In this document: piece after piece, positions 53,259 through 64,000 of the stretch
Position numbering within the stretch: the first letter of the stretch is position 1
Layout of the letters: each line of letters starts with the position of its first letter
Source of the DNA: Nematostella vectensis
Lineage: Eukaryota > Cnidaria > Anthozoa > Actiniaria > Edwardsiidae
DNA length: 64,000 nucleotides
Assembly: GCF_932526225.1 (NCBI RefSeq)
Contig: NC_064045.1
Location: 11,836,442 to 11,900,441, forward strand
Direction of reading: 5' to 3'
Notes under the pieces: generated by a model
Database searches by the model: none
Told to the model about the DNA's origin: nothing
What the model saw: the letters and a program-made list of their open reading frames with translations, nothing else
Position numbers and translations under genes: made by a program

Positions 53259-56200
53259 GTGATGATGACTGTGTATCCTTACAGATTGAGAAAGCAGAAG
53301 AAATGCTACTTTCAATGAAACAGGAGGGGATCACCCAAAAGGCTGAAGTGATAAACATTCTGATAAGTGCTTATGCAAAGAAAGGAAATGCAAGAAAAGC
53401 GTTTCATCTTTATAATAACGTAAGTTCAATTTTTAAATAAAACACTAATCAATTTTATCTAATACCTTACATTTACTGTAACCAGAGCACTGCTTTGGAT
53501 TTTTTAAGTTATCAAAATAACTTTTTGGAGCTGTAACTACAGTCTCCCTCCCTGTCTGTTAACATTCTGTTTACCCAATGTCAAGGGCAAATAACCAGAA
53601 GAACATCAAGAGTGTCTATTTAAGAACCTACCGTAAAATTATGCCTTACATTCTTTTTATCAGCATCGTAGTTGTCAATTATATCACCATCATTCTGATC
53701 TATTACCACTTCTGTCATTACCATCACCATTCCTATTATCATTCCAACAACATCATCATCATTTTATTTTCCACTTCGAAATCATCATTATTTCCCTCTT
53801 TATTGTCTGAGAATTCCGTTGTGATTTCTCTCCCATTAGATCAAGAAAATGGGTCTGAAGGCTACCACACACACCTACACCAGTCTATTCAACTGCTGTG
53901 CCTTGTCTAACAATACCAAACTTACCAGAGCAAGCCTGGACAAGCTATGGGAGGAATTTCATCTCCGAGTCAACACAGAAGACATAAAACCCCATACCAT
54001 CACCTACAACGCAGCTATCAAAGCATTTGCTCACTGCAGTACCCCTTTGAAAGCTTTTGAAGTCTATGAAGACATGCAAACCCATGGAGTGCAAGTTGAT
54101 GGTTACACATCGGCAGCCCTGCTGGCAGCCTGTGCGGCAATGGGTAGGGGGGGACCAGCCAAGGCCATGTTAGTGCTGGAGGAGATGAAGGAGCAAGGAG
54201 TGAAATTGGATATTTATGTGTTCAATTTAGTTCTCAAAGTTATAAGGGATGCGAAATTTGATCACTTGAAGAAAAATCCTGAGAAGGCATCTATCACATT
54301 TGAAAAACAGCATAAGGATAGTATTCTTAATGGTTCTTTTGGTGGAGATATTCAGAATAATACTGGGACTTTAGGAGATGATCACAGAGGTTTGGCAAGG
54401 TTAGATGTTAAACAAAACACCAAGGCTGAACAATGCTTTAAGGATTTGATTCCTGCTGTTCAAGAAGTTCCTAAAAATTCTGTGTTTCAAACAAAGGGTA
54501 AGACATCTCCCTTGGGGGTCAACCTCTTTGCTGGAGTTGAGAGTTTTGTTCAGTTGATGGCTGTCAATGAAGTGAAGCCAGACATTCGGACATTCCATTT
54601 GATGCTTCAACTAGCAAACGATGGTGTAGAACAGGAGAATAACCTTCTGCAGGTGATGGAGAGGTGTGGAATTAGCCCTGATATGGCAATGCTGAACACT
54701 CTTGTGAGGAGAAGGGCTCGAAAAGGCGATGTCACTACCGCTAAGGTACAAATCATTAAATACAGAGCAGCATCTTTTATTGTTACCTCATTTGTACAGT
54801 AGCTATGATGGTGGTAATAATGACAATGACAGGTGGTGATTATGATAATGGTGGTGTTGATGAAAATGGTGGTGATTGTGATGATGATAGTCATGGTAGC
54901 AATGATAATGGTGATGATGATAATGGTGGTGATAGTGGTAGTTGTAATGATAATGGTTAGCAATAATGTTGGTTGTGATTATACTAATGGCAGTATCTGT
55001 GATTATGGTGGTTGTGGCAGTGATAATGTACATGGTGATTGGTCCATAGCAATTCTGTGACATGCAGTGTTTTTGTTTATGTTGATTCTAGGTGACAATG
55101 CTAATTATAAAGATAATTATGATAATGATGACTCATGATGATGATGACGGTATAGTTATAATAGCTATGTTAAACAACAAGAATTTCTAATCATGTGTTA
55201 TAGGAATATATAGAAAACTTCAGCATCCGGTATAGCCTATCTGCTGATGAGAGAACCTATGTGATTTTGGCAAGTGGGTGTAGAACCACTAAAGATGGAC
55301 TCTGGCTTCTTCAAGAAATGAAGGTTTGATGATGGTCAAGAGTGTTTCCAAGCCATTACTTTGTCATCTCCACAAAATACCAAAAGGAAGCATCCATTCC
55401 CATTCACTGATTTGAGGAAATCTGTAATTGTGATATTTTGATTGTTTGTTGTTCATTAATTTGCGAGAACTCACTAAAAAATTCACTAAAAAAACCAAAA
55501 TCTTTGAGGTTAGATTGTATATAGTGGTGATGATTATGAGTCCTGGTTTATACTGTGCTGGCTTTTATACCATCACAAAAAAAAGACCTTGTTCAGTGTG
55601 TGTGTATGTCAGTTGAGTAAATCTGCAGATAAGAGGGTGTTTCAAAACAGTTTTGTTTTATTTATCACAAAAAATTATGATATTCAATGGGCGTGAGACT
55701 GCAGTACCGTTAACAGTAAGTTTAAGGTTTGCCCGGGGGGTTACTCCCTATATCCATCGGACGGGTATCATTGTTGTATCTTTTAGGGTGTAAATTTGGA
55801 GCCTTGGGTATCTTTTAGGGGTGAAAATAAAAATGCCCAGATTTTTTTTTCTTTTCAAGGTATCTTTAAGGGTGCTACTATAGCCATCACTCATCTAACT
55901 TGTAGCTCCTGAAAGAGCATTAAAACGTGTCAGTCAGTGTTTTTAGGTCACTAACCAGTGAAAAAAATCACACAACCCACGGGACGATAATTGATCGCGA
56001 GCTTAACAATGATCTTTTTGTTTTGTTTCTATTACGAATTATTTACGTATGTTTGAGGTATCTTTCAGGGAGTAAACTTATGCCTTACCATGCCTATCTT
56101 TTAGGGTTGTTTTCAAAAAAATCCCGTTGATGATCCCCGTCCGTTTGATCATTGTCCCCCCCCCCCCCCCCCCCGCATGTATCACGAGAAGCAGGGCTGC

Positions 56201-59200
56201 ATGTCAGTGAGTGTTTATTGATCTATTGACGGAGCTACATGAATGTCAAAAGATGGTTCCAAATGTAAATGTCATTCCGGCACTTATTTTATAGGATAGA
56301 GGACTTCAGTCTAGCCAAGCTGTGTACATGAAGTTGTTATTTTGTGCATCAAGAAGTCACAACTACCCACACATGATAACTTTGCTTAAGGTATCAGTGA
56401 TGATAACAGTGATTAAAGAGGTCCTTCAGATACCCAAGCAATGAAAGAGGACTAATACAGTAAACACCTAATGTGTATATAAAACCTAAAAATTCCAGGA
56501 AACTTGAAAACATGTCTGTTTATCTATTAGGGCTATCGACGCTTTTGAGAGTCACTCTCATGTATAGAAACATAGGTTAAATGTCTTCTCATCTGAGATT
56601 CTGTTTTTGATGGTTGGGGGCTCCTTGCAGTTAGCCATATTTGGGGGAGGCATCTATCTGGGGTCCTACCATTTCTCATATACAGGCTCTAAGAAAGGCA
56701 TTACAGTGGTGGATTTTTCAAAGGGTAGTTTAATTAATGATAATTTCGCAAAAGTCTTTCTACCTCAATTGTCTGTTGTTATGAAGCATTGGGTTGTTAT
56801 ATAGACCGTTTTCAAAGTTATAAGTTAAAATGTGGACGAAGCGTAATTTTAATCCAAAACACCGCAAAAGAAGCACTCTGGCAGCATTTTTTATAGCTTT
56901 GTCTGTAAACTCCACTTTGTACGCCATTTTGGATCAGCTGTGGCCCGCCAGTCTGTGGCATTTTGGATGCGCATTCAACATCGCGAAAACGGTACTATCA
57001 AACCTCCCACAGGGCTCCTTACAGTCAGTGCTGAGTTGTAAAGTTGATTCAAAGCTTTTTACTCACAGGTAATCAAAAAAGAGGGCATACAGCCACTGGA
57101 TGGAATCCTGTCATTAATGGATAAGATTTGTTATCACACACAGAAGGGAGAATCAAAAAGGGTAAGTCTCAGTTGAATCAAAGATAACAATCCTTTTTTT
57201 TTTTCATGTCAAAAGCCAAAACCACAGGCAAACAAGGATAAGGGTCAGTCCTTTGTAATCCTTCGGTTGTGTTCTTGACTGTTTCCTCAATAAAGCTAGT
57301 TATATTACTATATTAGCCTCGTGTGTTGTATTTAAGGGGAATTGTGATGCAGAAAGGCGTTTAGGGAGTTTTCTTTCCAAGGGACTAAGCCCCTTTCTGT
57401 GCCACAATTCCCATTAAATACAACACACGAGGCTTATATGTGACAACTCACGCGAAAAACCCACAAAACAGATGCGAAGTTTCTGCGAAACGGGCGCAAG
57501 CGTCCGCAAGATAAGTGCTCACATTCCGTGACATAGTCGCGAGCTTACCGCAAAAAAGGCACCACCTTTTGCAAAACGGGTGCTGGTTTTCCATCGTTAA
57601 GTTGCGAGCAAATAACGTAACAATCAGAAAAAAGGGCTGAATATTTAGATTTCCAAAGTTGTGAAACAAAGTTGTGAGACATCTACTAAGCTCTATAGGA
57701 TCATGAGGGACTGATTCTATCCTGGTTTGCCTGTGCCAAAAAACAGGGCCATACAAAGCTGTGATTATGCTAAGTATGATCATGAGAAATAAGCCTGAAC
57801 CATCTTGTACAATCAAGCTCCTAATTATACATGTAACTAGGATGCACTGGTTATCACTGGGAAAGAGACATTGCTTTGACTTTGAGACTTGGCTTGCACC
57901 AGTTTCATTGATAAAATGAAATGTAACAATATCCAGCTACTTTGTAGTATAGTAAAAAAAAAGAGATTGTGAACCATGGATATGTCCTTCAAACAGGAAG
58001 CACAGAGGCCGGTGCCAAATACTAAATGTTATGAACAATTTGTCACTTGTAAATGTCTCTTTGATTGACTGCCACTCTAACCCTGTTCTTATACTGCAAG
58101 AAGTGGATAATAAACGATTCATAAAGTTAAGGTTTTTTAAGATACAGTTCTGTGCCCAGGGGGGGGGGGACTCCAATAAAAACAGGCGGGGGTGATCATG
58201 GGCAAATTTTAAACCCTAAGGGAGGGCACTTTTGGCTTGGTCACTGAAACTTTTACCCCAGAGAAATAGCAAATTGGGTGTTGTCAAAGGGATATTTAAC
58301 CCTTAGAGATGGCAGAATCGGGAAAAAATTATTAATTACCCCCTAAGGGATAGCAATTGGTCGAGTTTAATCCCCTAAGAGATGGCAAATTCGAAAAAAT
58401 CCTTCCACTCCCCCTAAGGGATGGTAGTTGGTCGAAATTTTAACAGTCAACTTTCCATGAGTACTCCCCATGTCTCTGCATATAGCTATTCCATATAATT
58501 TTAGAATAAAACTTGGGTGGGGGTGGGGGGGGGGGTAGCATGGACCCCCAGCCTCTAGTGTACTTTTATGCTGTACACTCAACTTGAGCAGTGTCAATGC
58601 CAAAAGCCTACAGTGGAAGCACGGGTGGCCTAGTGTGTTAGCGCGTCGGCCTCTCACCGCTGTGGCCAAGGTTCGAATCCTGGCTCAAACTGGGGATTTT
58701 TCCGGGTTCCTGCCTTGAATTGAATTTGTTACAAGTGAGTTGAAGTTATTCTCCCGTGTTTCCAGTCTTCTCGGATAAGGACACTAAACCGGAGGTCCCG
58801 TCTCTTCAAGCTGCACTACACTAACCTGAACCGAAGGGACGTAAAAGAACCACTGGGGACGCAATAAACCCTCTGGCAGTGACCACCCCCAGTGACAGTG
58901 CTTACTAACCGAGGGCCATATGTTAGAAAACTGTATATTCTGTTAAATATGCTACCCTCGATAAACAAAGATTACATACATAAATGCAGTAACAAAGACA
59001 CACTCTCAAGATGTTTTACATTCTACTAACCAGGATAAGTGATTAGTATTAATGATAAATTTTGTCAAGTCTGTAAAAATTAAAATTTTATGGCATTTTT
59101 AATTCAAATCTTTTTAACTTATGCTTTGTCCTCAGGATGTTGAGACGAATAAAAAGCTGAAAAGGAAAGCAAAATTCTTACAGACACAGCGAGCAAGCCT

Positions 59201-59294
59201 CCTTGAGCACTACTCTCACTGGAGACAAGGACTGATACCCAACAATGATGTGGATCTAGATGACACAGAAGAGAAAAATTATGATCATTTGTAA
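51900..59294 (+). CDS. PTCD1: Pentatricopeptide repeat domain protein 1, mitochondrial
   Basis: Seven phase-0 exons: 51900-52535, 53285-53419, 53840-54745, 55204-55323, 56295-56390, 57069-57161 and 59136-59294, giving 714 aa (human PTCD1 is 700). The N-terminus (MAALLNMSKAASKVLL) is a mitochondrial targeting type. PPR motifs include AEVINILISAYAKKGNARKA, THTYTSLFNCCA, HTITYNAAIKAFAHCSTPLK and YTSAALLAACAAMG. The central linker is disordered. The C-terminal half matches PTCD1 in order: KPDIRTFHLML, LNTLVRRRARKGD, TYVILASGCRTTKDGLWLLQ and SQAVYMKLLFCASRS. PTCD1 acts in the mitochondrial matrix on leucine tRNAs and 16S rRNA. Every intron is GT/AG and lies between codons, and introns carry GAT repeats, a palindromic MITE and a SINE. 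Confidence 0.92.
52988..53272. repeat. GAT/GGT trinucleotide microsatellite in a PTCD1 intron
   Basis: GATGAT, GGTGAT and GATGGT repeats run up to the pyrimidine tract before exon 2 at 53285. It keeps an open acidic frame continuous with exon 2, but the ACAG acceptor and the GT donor at 52536 show it is intron. A similar block lies at 54805-54960. Confidence 0.9.
54805..54960. repeat. GAT/GGT trinucleotide microsatellite in the next PTCD1 intron
   Basis: GATAATGGTGGT-type repeats just downstream of exon 3. Non-coding. Confidence 0.85.
55725..56180. repeat. Interspersed repeat with recurring GTATCTTTTAGGGTG word
   Basis: GGGGGGTTACTCCCTATATC at the start, then GTATCTTTTAGGG four to five times (55795-56110), ending in a C run at 56157-56174. 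This looks like a degenerate short transposable element in a PTCD1 intron. Confidence 0.55.
57313..57436. mobile_element. Palindromic MITE with TA ends, ~124 bp
   Basis: TTAGCCTCGTGTGTTGTATT with TAAGGGGAATTGTG pairs with CACAATTCCCATTAAATACA and ACACACGAGGCTTA. Nearly perfect 40-bp arms; TA on both sides. In a PTCD1 intron. Confidence 0.88.
58155..58450. repeat. Degenerate ~60-bp repeat with CCCTAAGGGATGGCA words
   Basis: CCCTAAGGGAGGGCA, CCCTTAGAGATGGCA, CCCCTAAGGGATAGCAATTGG, CCCCTAAGAGATGGCAAATTC and CCCCTAAGGGATGGTAGTTGG occur in order, spaced by about 40-60 bp. It is an interspersed repeat in the last PTCD1 intron. Confidence 0.6.
58613..58985 (+). mobile_element. tRNA-derived SINE
   Basis: The head has a pol III A box (TGGCCTAGTGTGTTAGCGCG from 58626) and a B box (GGTTCGAATCC, 58670-58680) at tRNA spacing, followed by a non-tRNA body (CCAGTCTTCTCGGATAAGG, CAGTGACCACCCCCAGTGAC) and an AT-rich tail (GATTACATACATAAATGC). 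The tRNA-like part is not a functional tRNA: the arms do not pair fully and the sequence runs on. Inserted in the last PTCD1 intron, same strand. Confidence 0.8.
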
Positions 59295-59315
59295 GCAAAC
59301 CCAAGGCCTGGCTAC

Positions 59316-59466
59316 TTTTAATCAATCAGGGTCCAGTTCCTGAAAGGCAGAATAGGTTATTCATTGGATAAATGTTGTCCTTGACTAATCAAATGACTAG
59401 AATAGCCAAGTGATCCCTGCAATAAACCTATTCTGCCTTTCAGGAACTGAGCCCTTGATTAAAAGG
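59316..59466. mobile_element. Palindromic MITE, distant relative of the GGGCCGG family
   Basis: TTTTAATCAATCAGGGTCCA then GTTCCTGAAAGGCAGAATAG pairs with CTATTCTGCCTTTCAGGAAC and GAGCCCTTGATTAAAA. It starts about 20 bp after the PTCD1 stop codon, so it may lie in the 3' UTR. It shares the size, the GTTCCT-x-GAAAG-like arm and the GGATAAA centre with copies at 38641, 45502 and 48133. Confidence 0.8.
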
Positions 59467-60308
59467 ACCCGAATTAATATTCCCCAGTGAGTTATGCAAC
59501 TATTCCTAATCAAATGACAGTGTAAGTGAAATAAAATACATCTTATACTCTATATTTTATTTATTTAAAAAAATAAAATTCATATATAACTATACATAGT
59601 CAAGCATTAATTCATGGTGGAATGATAGTGCAGTTAAAAGCACAATGTTAAACATGCAATTATAAAATTGTCATTGCCACCAGTTCATTAATACACATAC
59701 AGATGCAGGATTTGCTGAGGGGGGTGGAGGGGGTAAGGGGGGCAGTCATAGGTATTCTATGAAAAAAAGGGTGATATTTCATAATCCCTTAAATGAGCCA
59801 CTTTTTGGTGGCCAGGGAAGTTTGGCACGCACCCTGAGCACCCCTTGGTATGCACATGACCTAGTACAGATAAGGTTAAATTATCTATATGTATGTATGA
59901 CAATACTCTGGTGCCAAAAAGATAAGTTACTCATGTCAGACTGACTTTTAAGGTACATATTGGACAAGGATTTTTTTTCTAAAGTAGTTTAAGGAGCCTT
60001 GGCACGGTTATGTTTTTTTGTGTTTTAGTGTTGCTTCTGAAAGTTTGAAAACAGCCAAAATCATGCATAATAATTAAAACATTGATTGGTTTTAACATCT
60101 CACATCGACCAGACAATAAACTGTACATTGACCCTAATGTTGAACAGTGAAAACCCAACAGATTCTCTGCATATAATCAGTTTTACATAGATTGATCTTT
60201 TCACTACATGTTAATGAGGTAAACAGCAAGGTTTTACGCTGTTACACATCTTTCATATTTTTATCTATTTTTTTCACTACAAGAGTGCAAGTGCCCCTTA
60301 AAAACTAC
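59467..60308. other. AT-rich intergenic DNA between convergent PTCD1 and the SH3 adaptor gene
   Basis: It should hold both 3' ends. A G-rich patch (GGGGGGTGGAGGGGGTAAGG) lies near 59718-59740. No gene supported. Confidence 0.5.
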
Positions 60309-61586
60309 TTACAAGTCATATGCCCTCATAATGTAGTTGGACGGAACTAGCTTGATGGAGTACCCCTGGGGTTTGTACTTGGACCCCACCCACCAATCGC
60401 TGTTGGCCTTCTCATAAATATAAATCAAGTCTCCTCGACTAAATTCGAGTTCATCTTCATCATCCGCTTTTACGTCCCATTTTGCTTGATAGATACTAGC
60501 ATAGTCGATTACTTGAGCAGGCTCCTCCACAAGGGTCGAGACTGGGGCCTTTGTGACAGCAGGGGGGGTTGATGGAGGCGTTGGGAGTGGTGCTTTCTTT
60601 TCTCCAGGGGGTGGTGGTGATGGTTTAGACTCCTCAGAAGGGGTGGGTAAGGTTGGTTTGGCACCAAGTGGTGGTGGTCGAGTGGAGAGCGGTGGGGAAG
60701 GCTTTGCTCCTGGTTTGCTTGGTCGTGGAGGGACAGGCTCCTCTGGAGGGGGAGGAAGTGGCGTGGTTCGTATATGGGGTGCATTACTTGGCTTATCAGG
60801 GCGGGATGGTGGTGTGTCAGCCACTTCATATTCTGAATCTAAAACAAGCAATTTTATCGTAACACTAAGATAGCAAAAAAAAGATGCCAAAGAGGAAAGA
60901 AATGTGAACATAAGGGGAAAGGGAGGAACAAGAAAAAAGGCAGCTGATGTGTAGGCAAGGCATGTTGGAAGGTATGCTTTATATATTATAACTAAAAAGA
61001 TATTTTGTTCTTCAATGCCTTTTTGGACCAAGAGGGGGAGGGTTGTGCATGTCCCTGGACCCAGCCTTGGCTACGCACTGAAAGTAATAGATTAATGAAA
61101 AAGGGTGAAAAAATGATTAGCTGGTAGGTAGGGGTAATGATGCTGACCTTGAATAGGGACAGTCTGTGAAGGTGGCACCTTAGCTGCATCCACCAAGTCA
61201 TACATATCCTCATCAAGCCTGTCACCTCCTGCATCAAACACAGGGGCTGGAGCAGCTGGCTTTGGTGGTCTTTCAGGAGTAGGAAGCGTCCTTGAGGGAG
61301 CAATGGGTTGCTGTGGAGGTTTCAGTACTGGCTCTAGGGGGGAAACAGTCTCTTCTTCTGCAGTGTCATAGAACTCGTCCCCTAGTGCCGCCTCGGATTG
61401 ACTTGCAGGAGCAACAGGAGGTGTTGGCTCCTGTACAAGATCATATGTCTCTCCCTGTATGGGTTCAGATTTGGGTGGGCGTGGTGGCTGTATGGGAGGT
61501 GCCTCCTCAGATTCGACAGGAGCCTCGTAGCACTCGTCAGATAGTGGGACTTGAGGAGGTTTTGTGGACATGTTAGTGTCTGGGAC
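60309..61586 (-). CDS. SH3-domain adaptor with repeated Tyr motifs, SKAP-like (3' exons only)
   Basis: Two exons in phase, 61148-61586 and 60309-60838, give the last ~320 aa; upstream exons lie beyond the minisatellite. The first carries ECYEAP, GETYDLVQ, GDEFYDTAE and EDMYDLVD in a Pro-rich context, and the second begins SEYEVAD: five Tyr sites of the kind phosphorylated and bound by SH2 domains. A ~110-residue Pro-rich stretch follows, with PPPPEEPVPPRPSKPG-type SH3 ligands. The last ~60 residues are an SH3 domain: YQAKWDVKADDEDELEFSRG, DLIYIYEKANSDWWVGSKY, LVPSNYIMRAYDL. The WWVG and YIM-x-x-YDL end resemble SKAP1/2, cytoplasmic adaptors downstream of Src kinases. Those also have a PH domain, which would be upstream and outside the visible exons. 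A different adaptor family is possible. Confidence 0.68.
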
Positions 61587-61789
61587 CTGTGAGAGGAATG
61601 AAAAAATACAGAACAGTATGGACACACCAAAGCTTGAGGGTTTGCATAAATCTGTTGCATATTTAATAAATAGCTATATAATAATATATTTCACAGTGAT
61701 GGTATTGGGTGACATCACAAGATATGACATAAGTACACCTGAGGACCAAAGTTTCCAATTCTCATTTGTTGCCCCTAAAAAAATGCCTT

Positions 61790-63825
61790 TTCCAGCTAGT
61801 ACCTTATAGCCTTCTAGCTTGCCCGCCGCCCGTGAAGAATGCCTTTTTCAGCCAATACCACCACCCCCCGTACCTCATAGTCTTCTAGCTTGCCCCCACC
61901 CCCCGTACCTCATAGTCTTGTAGCTTGCCCCCACCCCCCGTACCTCTTAGTCTTCTAGCTTGCCCTCACCACCCGTACCTCATAGTCTTCTAGCTTGCCC
62001 CCACTCTCGTACCTAATAGTCTTCTAGCTTGCCCCCACCCCAGTACCTAATAGTCTTCTAGCTTGCCCCCACCCCAGTACCTAATAGTCTTCTAGCTTGC
62101 CCCCACCCCCGTATCTAATAGTCTTCAAGCTTGCCCCCACCCCCGTACCTCATAGTCTTCCAGCTTGCCCCCACCCCCCGTACCTCATAGTCTTCTAGCT
62201 TGCCCTCACTCCTGTACCTAATAGTCTCCTAGCTTGCCCTTATCCCCGTACCTAATAGTCTTCTAGCTTGCCCCTACCCCAGTACCTAATAGTCTTCTAG
62301 CTTGCCCCCACTCCCGTACCTAATAGTCTTCTAGCTTGCCCCCACCCCAGTACCTAATAGTCTTCTAGCTTGCCCCCACTCCCCATACCTAATAGTCTTC
62401 TAGCTTGCCCCCACCCCAGTACCTAATAGTCTTCTAGCTTGCCCCCACCCCAGTACCTAATAGTCTTCTAGCTCGCCCCCACTCCCGTACCAAATAGTCT
62501 TCTAGCTTGCCCCCACCCCAGTACCTAATAGTCTTCTAGCTTGCCCCCACCCCAGTACCTAATAGTCTTCTAGCTTGCCCCCACCCCAGTACCTAATAGT
62601 CTTCTAGCTTGCCCCCACTCCCCATACCTAATAGTCTTCTAGCTTGCCCCCACCCCAGTACCTAATAGTCTTCTAGCTTGCCCCCACCCCAGTACCTAAT
62701 AGTCTTCTAGCTCGCCCCCACTCCCGTACCAAATAGTCTTCTAGCTTGCCCCCACCCCAGTACCTAATAGTCTTCTAGCTTGCCCCCACCCCAGTACCTA
62801 ATAGTCTTCTAGCTTGCCCCCACCCCAGTACCTAATAGTCTTCTAGCTTGCCCCCACTCCCATACCAAATAGTCTTCTAGCTTGCCCCCACCCCAGTACC
62901 TAATAGTCTTCTAGCTTGCCCCCACCCCAGTACCTAATAGTCTTCTAGCTTGCCCCCACTCCCATACCAAATAGTCTTCTAGCTTGCCCCCACCCCAGTA
63001 CCTAATAGTCTTCTAGCTTGCCCCCACTCCCGTACCAAATAGTATTCTAGCTTGCCCCCACCCCAGTACCTAATAGTCTTCTAGCTTGCCCCCACCCCAG
63101 TACCTCATTGTCTTCTAGCTTGCCCCCACCCCAGTACCTAATAGTCTTCTAGCTTGCCCTCACTCCCATACCTAATAGTCTTCTAGCTTGCCCCCACTCC
63201 CCGTACCTAATAGTCTTCTAGCTTGCCCCCACCCCAGTACCTAATAGTCTTCTAGCTTGCCCCCACCCCAGTACCTCATTGTCTTCTAGCTTGCCCCCAC
63301 CCCTGTATCTAATAGTCTTCTAGCTTGCCCCCACCCCCAGACCTTATAGTCTTCTAGCTTGTCCCCAGTCCCCGTACCTAATAGTCTTCTAGCTTCCCCC
63401 CACCCCAGTACCTCATTGTCTTCTAGCTTGCCCCCAACCCCCGTACCTAATAGTCTTCTAGCTTGCCCCCACTCCCCGTACCTAATAGTCTTCTAGCTTG
63501 CCCCCACTCCCCGTACCTAATAGTCTTCTAGCTTGCCCCCACCCCAGTACCTAATAGTCTTCTAGCTTGCCCCCACTCCCGTACCTAATAGTCTTCTAGC
63601 TTGCCCCCACCCCAGTACCTAATAGTCTCCTAGCTTGCCCTTACCCCCGTACCTAATAGTCTTCTAGCTTGCCCCCAGTCCCCGTACCTAATAGTCTTCT
63701 AGCTTGCCCCCACCCCCGTACCTAATAGTCTTCTAGCTTGCCCCCACCCCCGCACCTAATAGTCTTCTAGCATGCCCCCTATCCCCCTGTACCTCATAGT
63801 CTTCTAGCTTGCCCCCTTTGGAACT
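61790..63825. repeat. 34-bp minisatellite, about 59 copies
   Basis: The unit is near CTAATAGTCTTCTAGCTTGC followed by CCCCACCCCAGTAC. Variants fall in the C-rich part (CCCACTCCCGTAC, CCCACCCCCGTAC). Both edges share AATGCCTTTTTCAGCC/AATACATTTTTCAGCC before GTACC, suggesting the ancestral unit was longer. The minus strand has GGGGTGGGGGC in every unit. It lies in the upstream intron of the SH3 adaptor gene. Confidence 0.97.
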
Positions 63826-64000
63826 GTAAAAAATACATTTTTCAGCCAGTACCTCCTGTTTGACTCACTATTGGTTTGGGCATCATGGATGAAAAAAAAC
63901 TGTTCCCAATATTGTTTTTACAATGTGATTGCTTTTTCAGTAAAAAAAAAACACAAACACACAATGACCAGTAGGGGTGTAGCTGTGCCCCCACAACTTT

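Noticed and set aside
52922-53440. Acidic plus-strand open frame rich in Asp continuous with a PTCD1 exon
   Set aside because: Most of it is an intronic GAT repeat; the acceptor at 53284 and the PTCD1 frame show that only 53285-53419 is coding.
58613-58690. Functional tRNA gene
   Set aside because: Pol III boxes are present but the arms do not pair as a tRNA and the sequence continues into a SINE body.
60553-60873. Gly/Val-rich plus-strand open frame
   Set aside because: Antisense of the proline-rich part of the SH3 adaptor.

Overview
The window looks like a piece of nuclear genome from an early-branching animal, most likely an anthozoan cnidarian such as a sea anemone (inference). Introns are short, exons are phase-consistent, intergenic DNA is AT-rich, and palindromic mini-transposons and minisatellites are very common. 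The host genes are a Polycomb CBX protein, an anoctamin, the mitochondrial PPR protein PTCD1, an SH3 adaptor resembling SKAP, and a secreted PA14 protein with a silk-like tail. The small proteins of the large transposon resemble families I remember from cnidarian genomes; no database was searched.

Layout. 1-153: last exon of an unidentified plus-strand gene. 200-1500: foldback repeat with a THAP-like fragment. 1507-2330: 18-bp minisatellite. 2566-10759: minus-strand PA14 gene of six exons, with a 2.3-kb minisatellite in one intron and two mini-transposons in others. 11298-24901: a 13.6-kb Polinton/Maverick-type element with ~400-bp terminal inverted repeats and a 6-bp target duplication (GAGGAG), sitting about 540 bp upstream of the PA14 start codon. 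24908-30381: gene-poor, with a nine-copy CCAAT-box array. 30382-32195: CBX gene (minus). 32196-38231: gene-poor, with a long ATC-type microsatellite and three mini-transposons. 38232-47078: anoctamin gene (minus). 51521-51630 and 51900-59294: a divergent pair, a putative signal-peptide exon (minus) and PTCD1 (plus). 60309-61586: two 3' exons of the SH3 adaptor (minus), followed by a 2-kb, 34-bp minisatellite in its upstream intron.

The Polinton-like element is visibly richer in G+C than its surroundings. It encodes an integrase with a retroviral-type fold, a packaging-type ATPase, a candidate capsid protein, an HNH nuclease, and a large minus-strand replication protein joining a Cys-rich start, a polymerase-B-palm-like segment and an SF1 helicase. 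Around these lie many small proteins, most with membrane segments. I see no canonical protein-primed PolB and no cysteine protease. The copy is decaying: the integrase has lost its third catalytic acidic residue (Lys in place of Glu) and carries in-frame stops; several other genes carry in-frame TAG codons or frameshifts. Many of the small genes start just downstream of an alternating GTATAC-type motif that is also present in both terminal repeats.

The most unusual host feature is in the anoctamin gene. The end of its penultimate exon plus the 5' splice site has been amplified into about 25 tandem 51-bp units filling the next intron, giving an array of decoy donor sites, and the acceptor side of the same exon is also duplicated.
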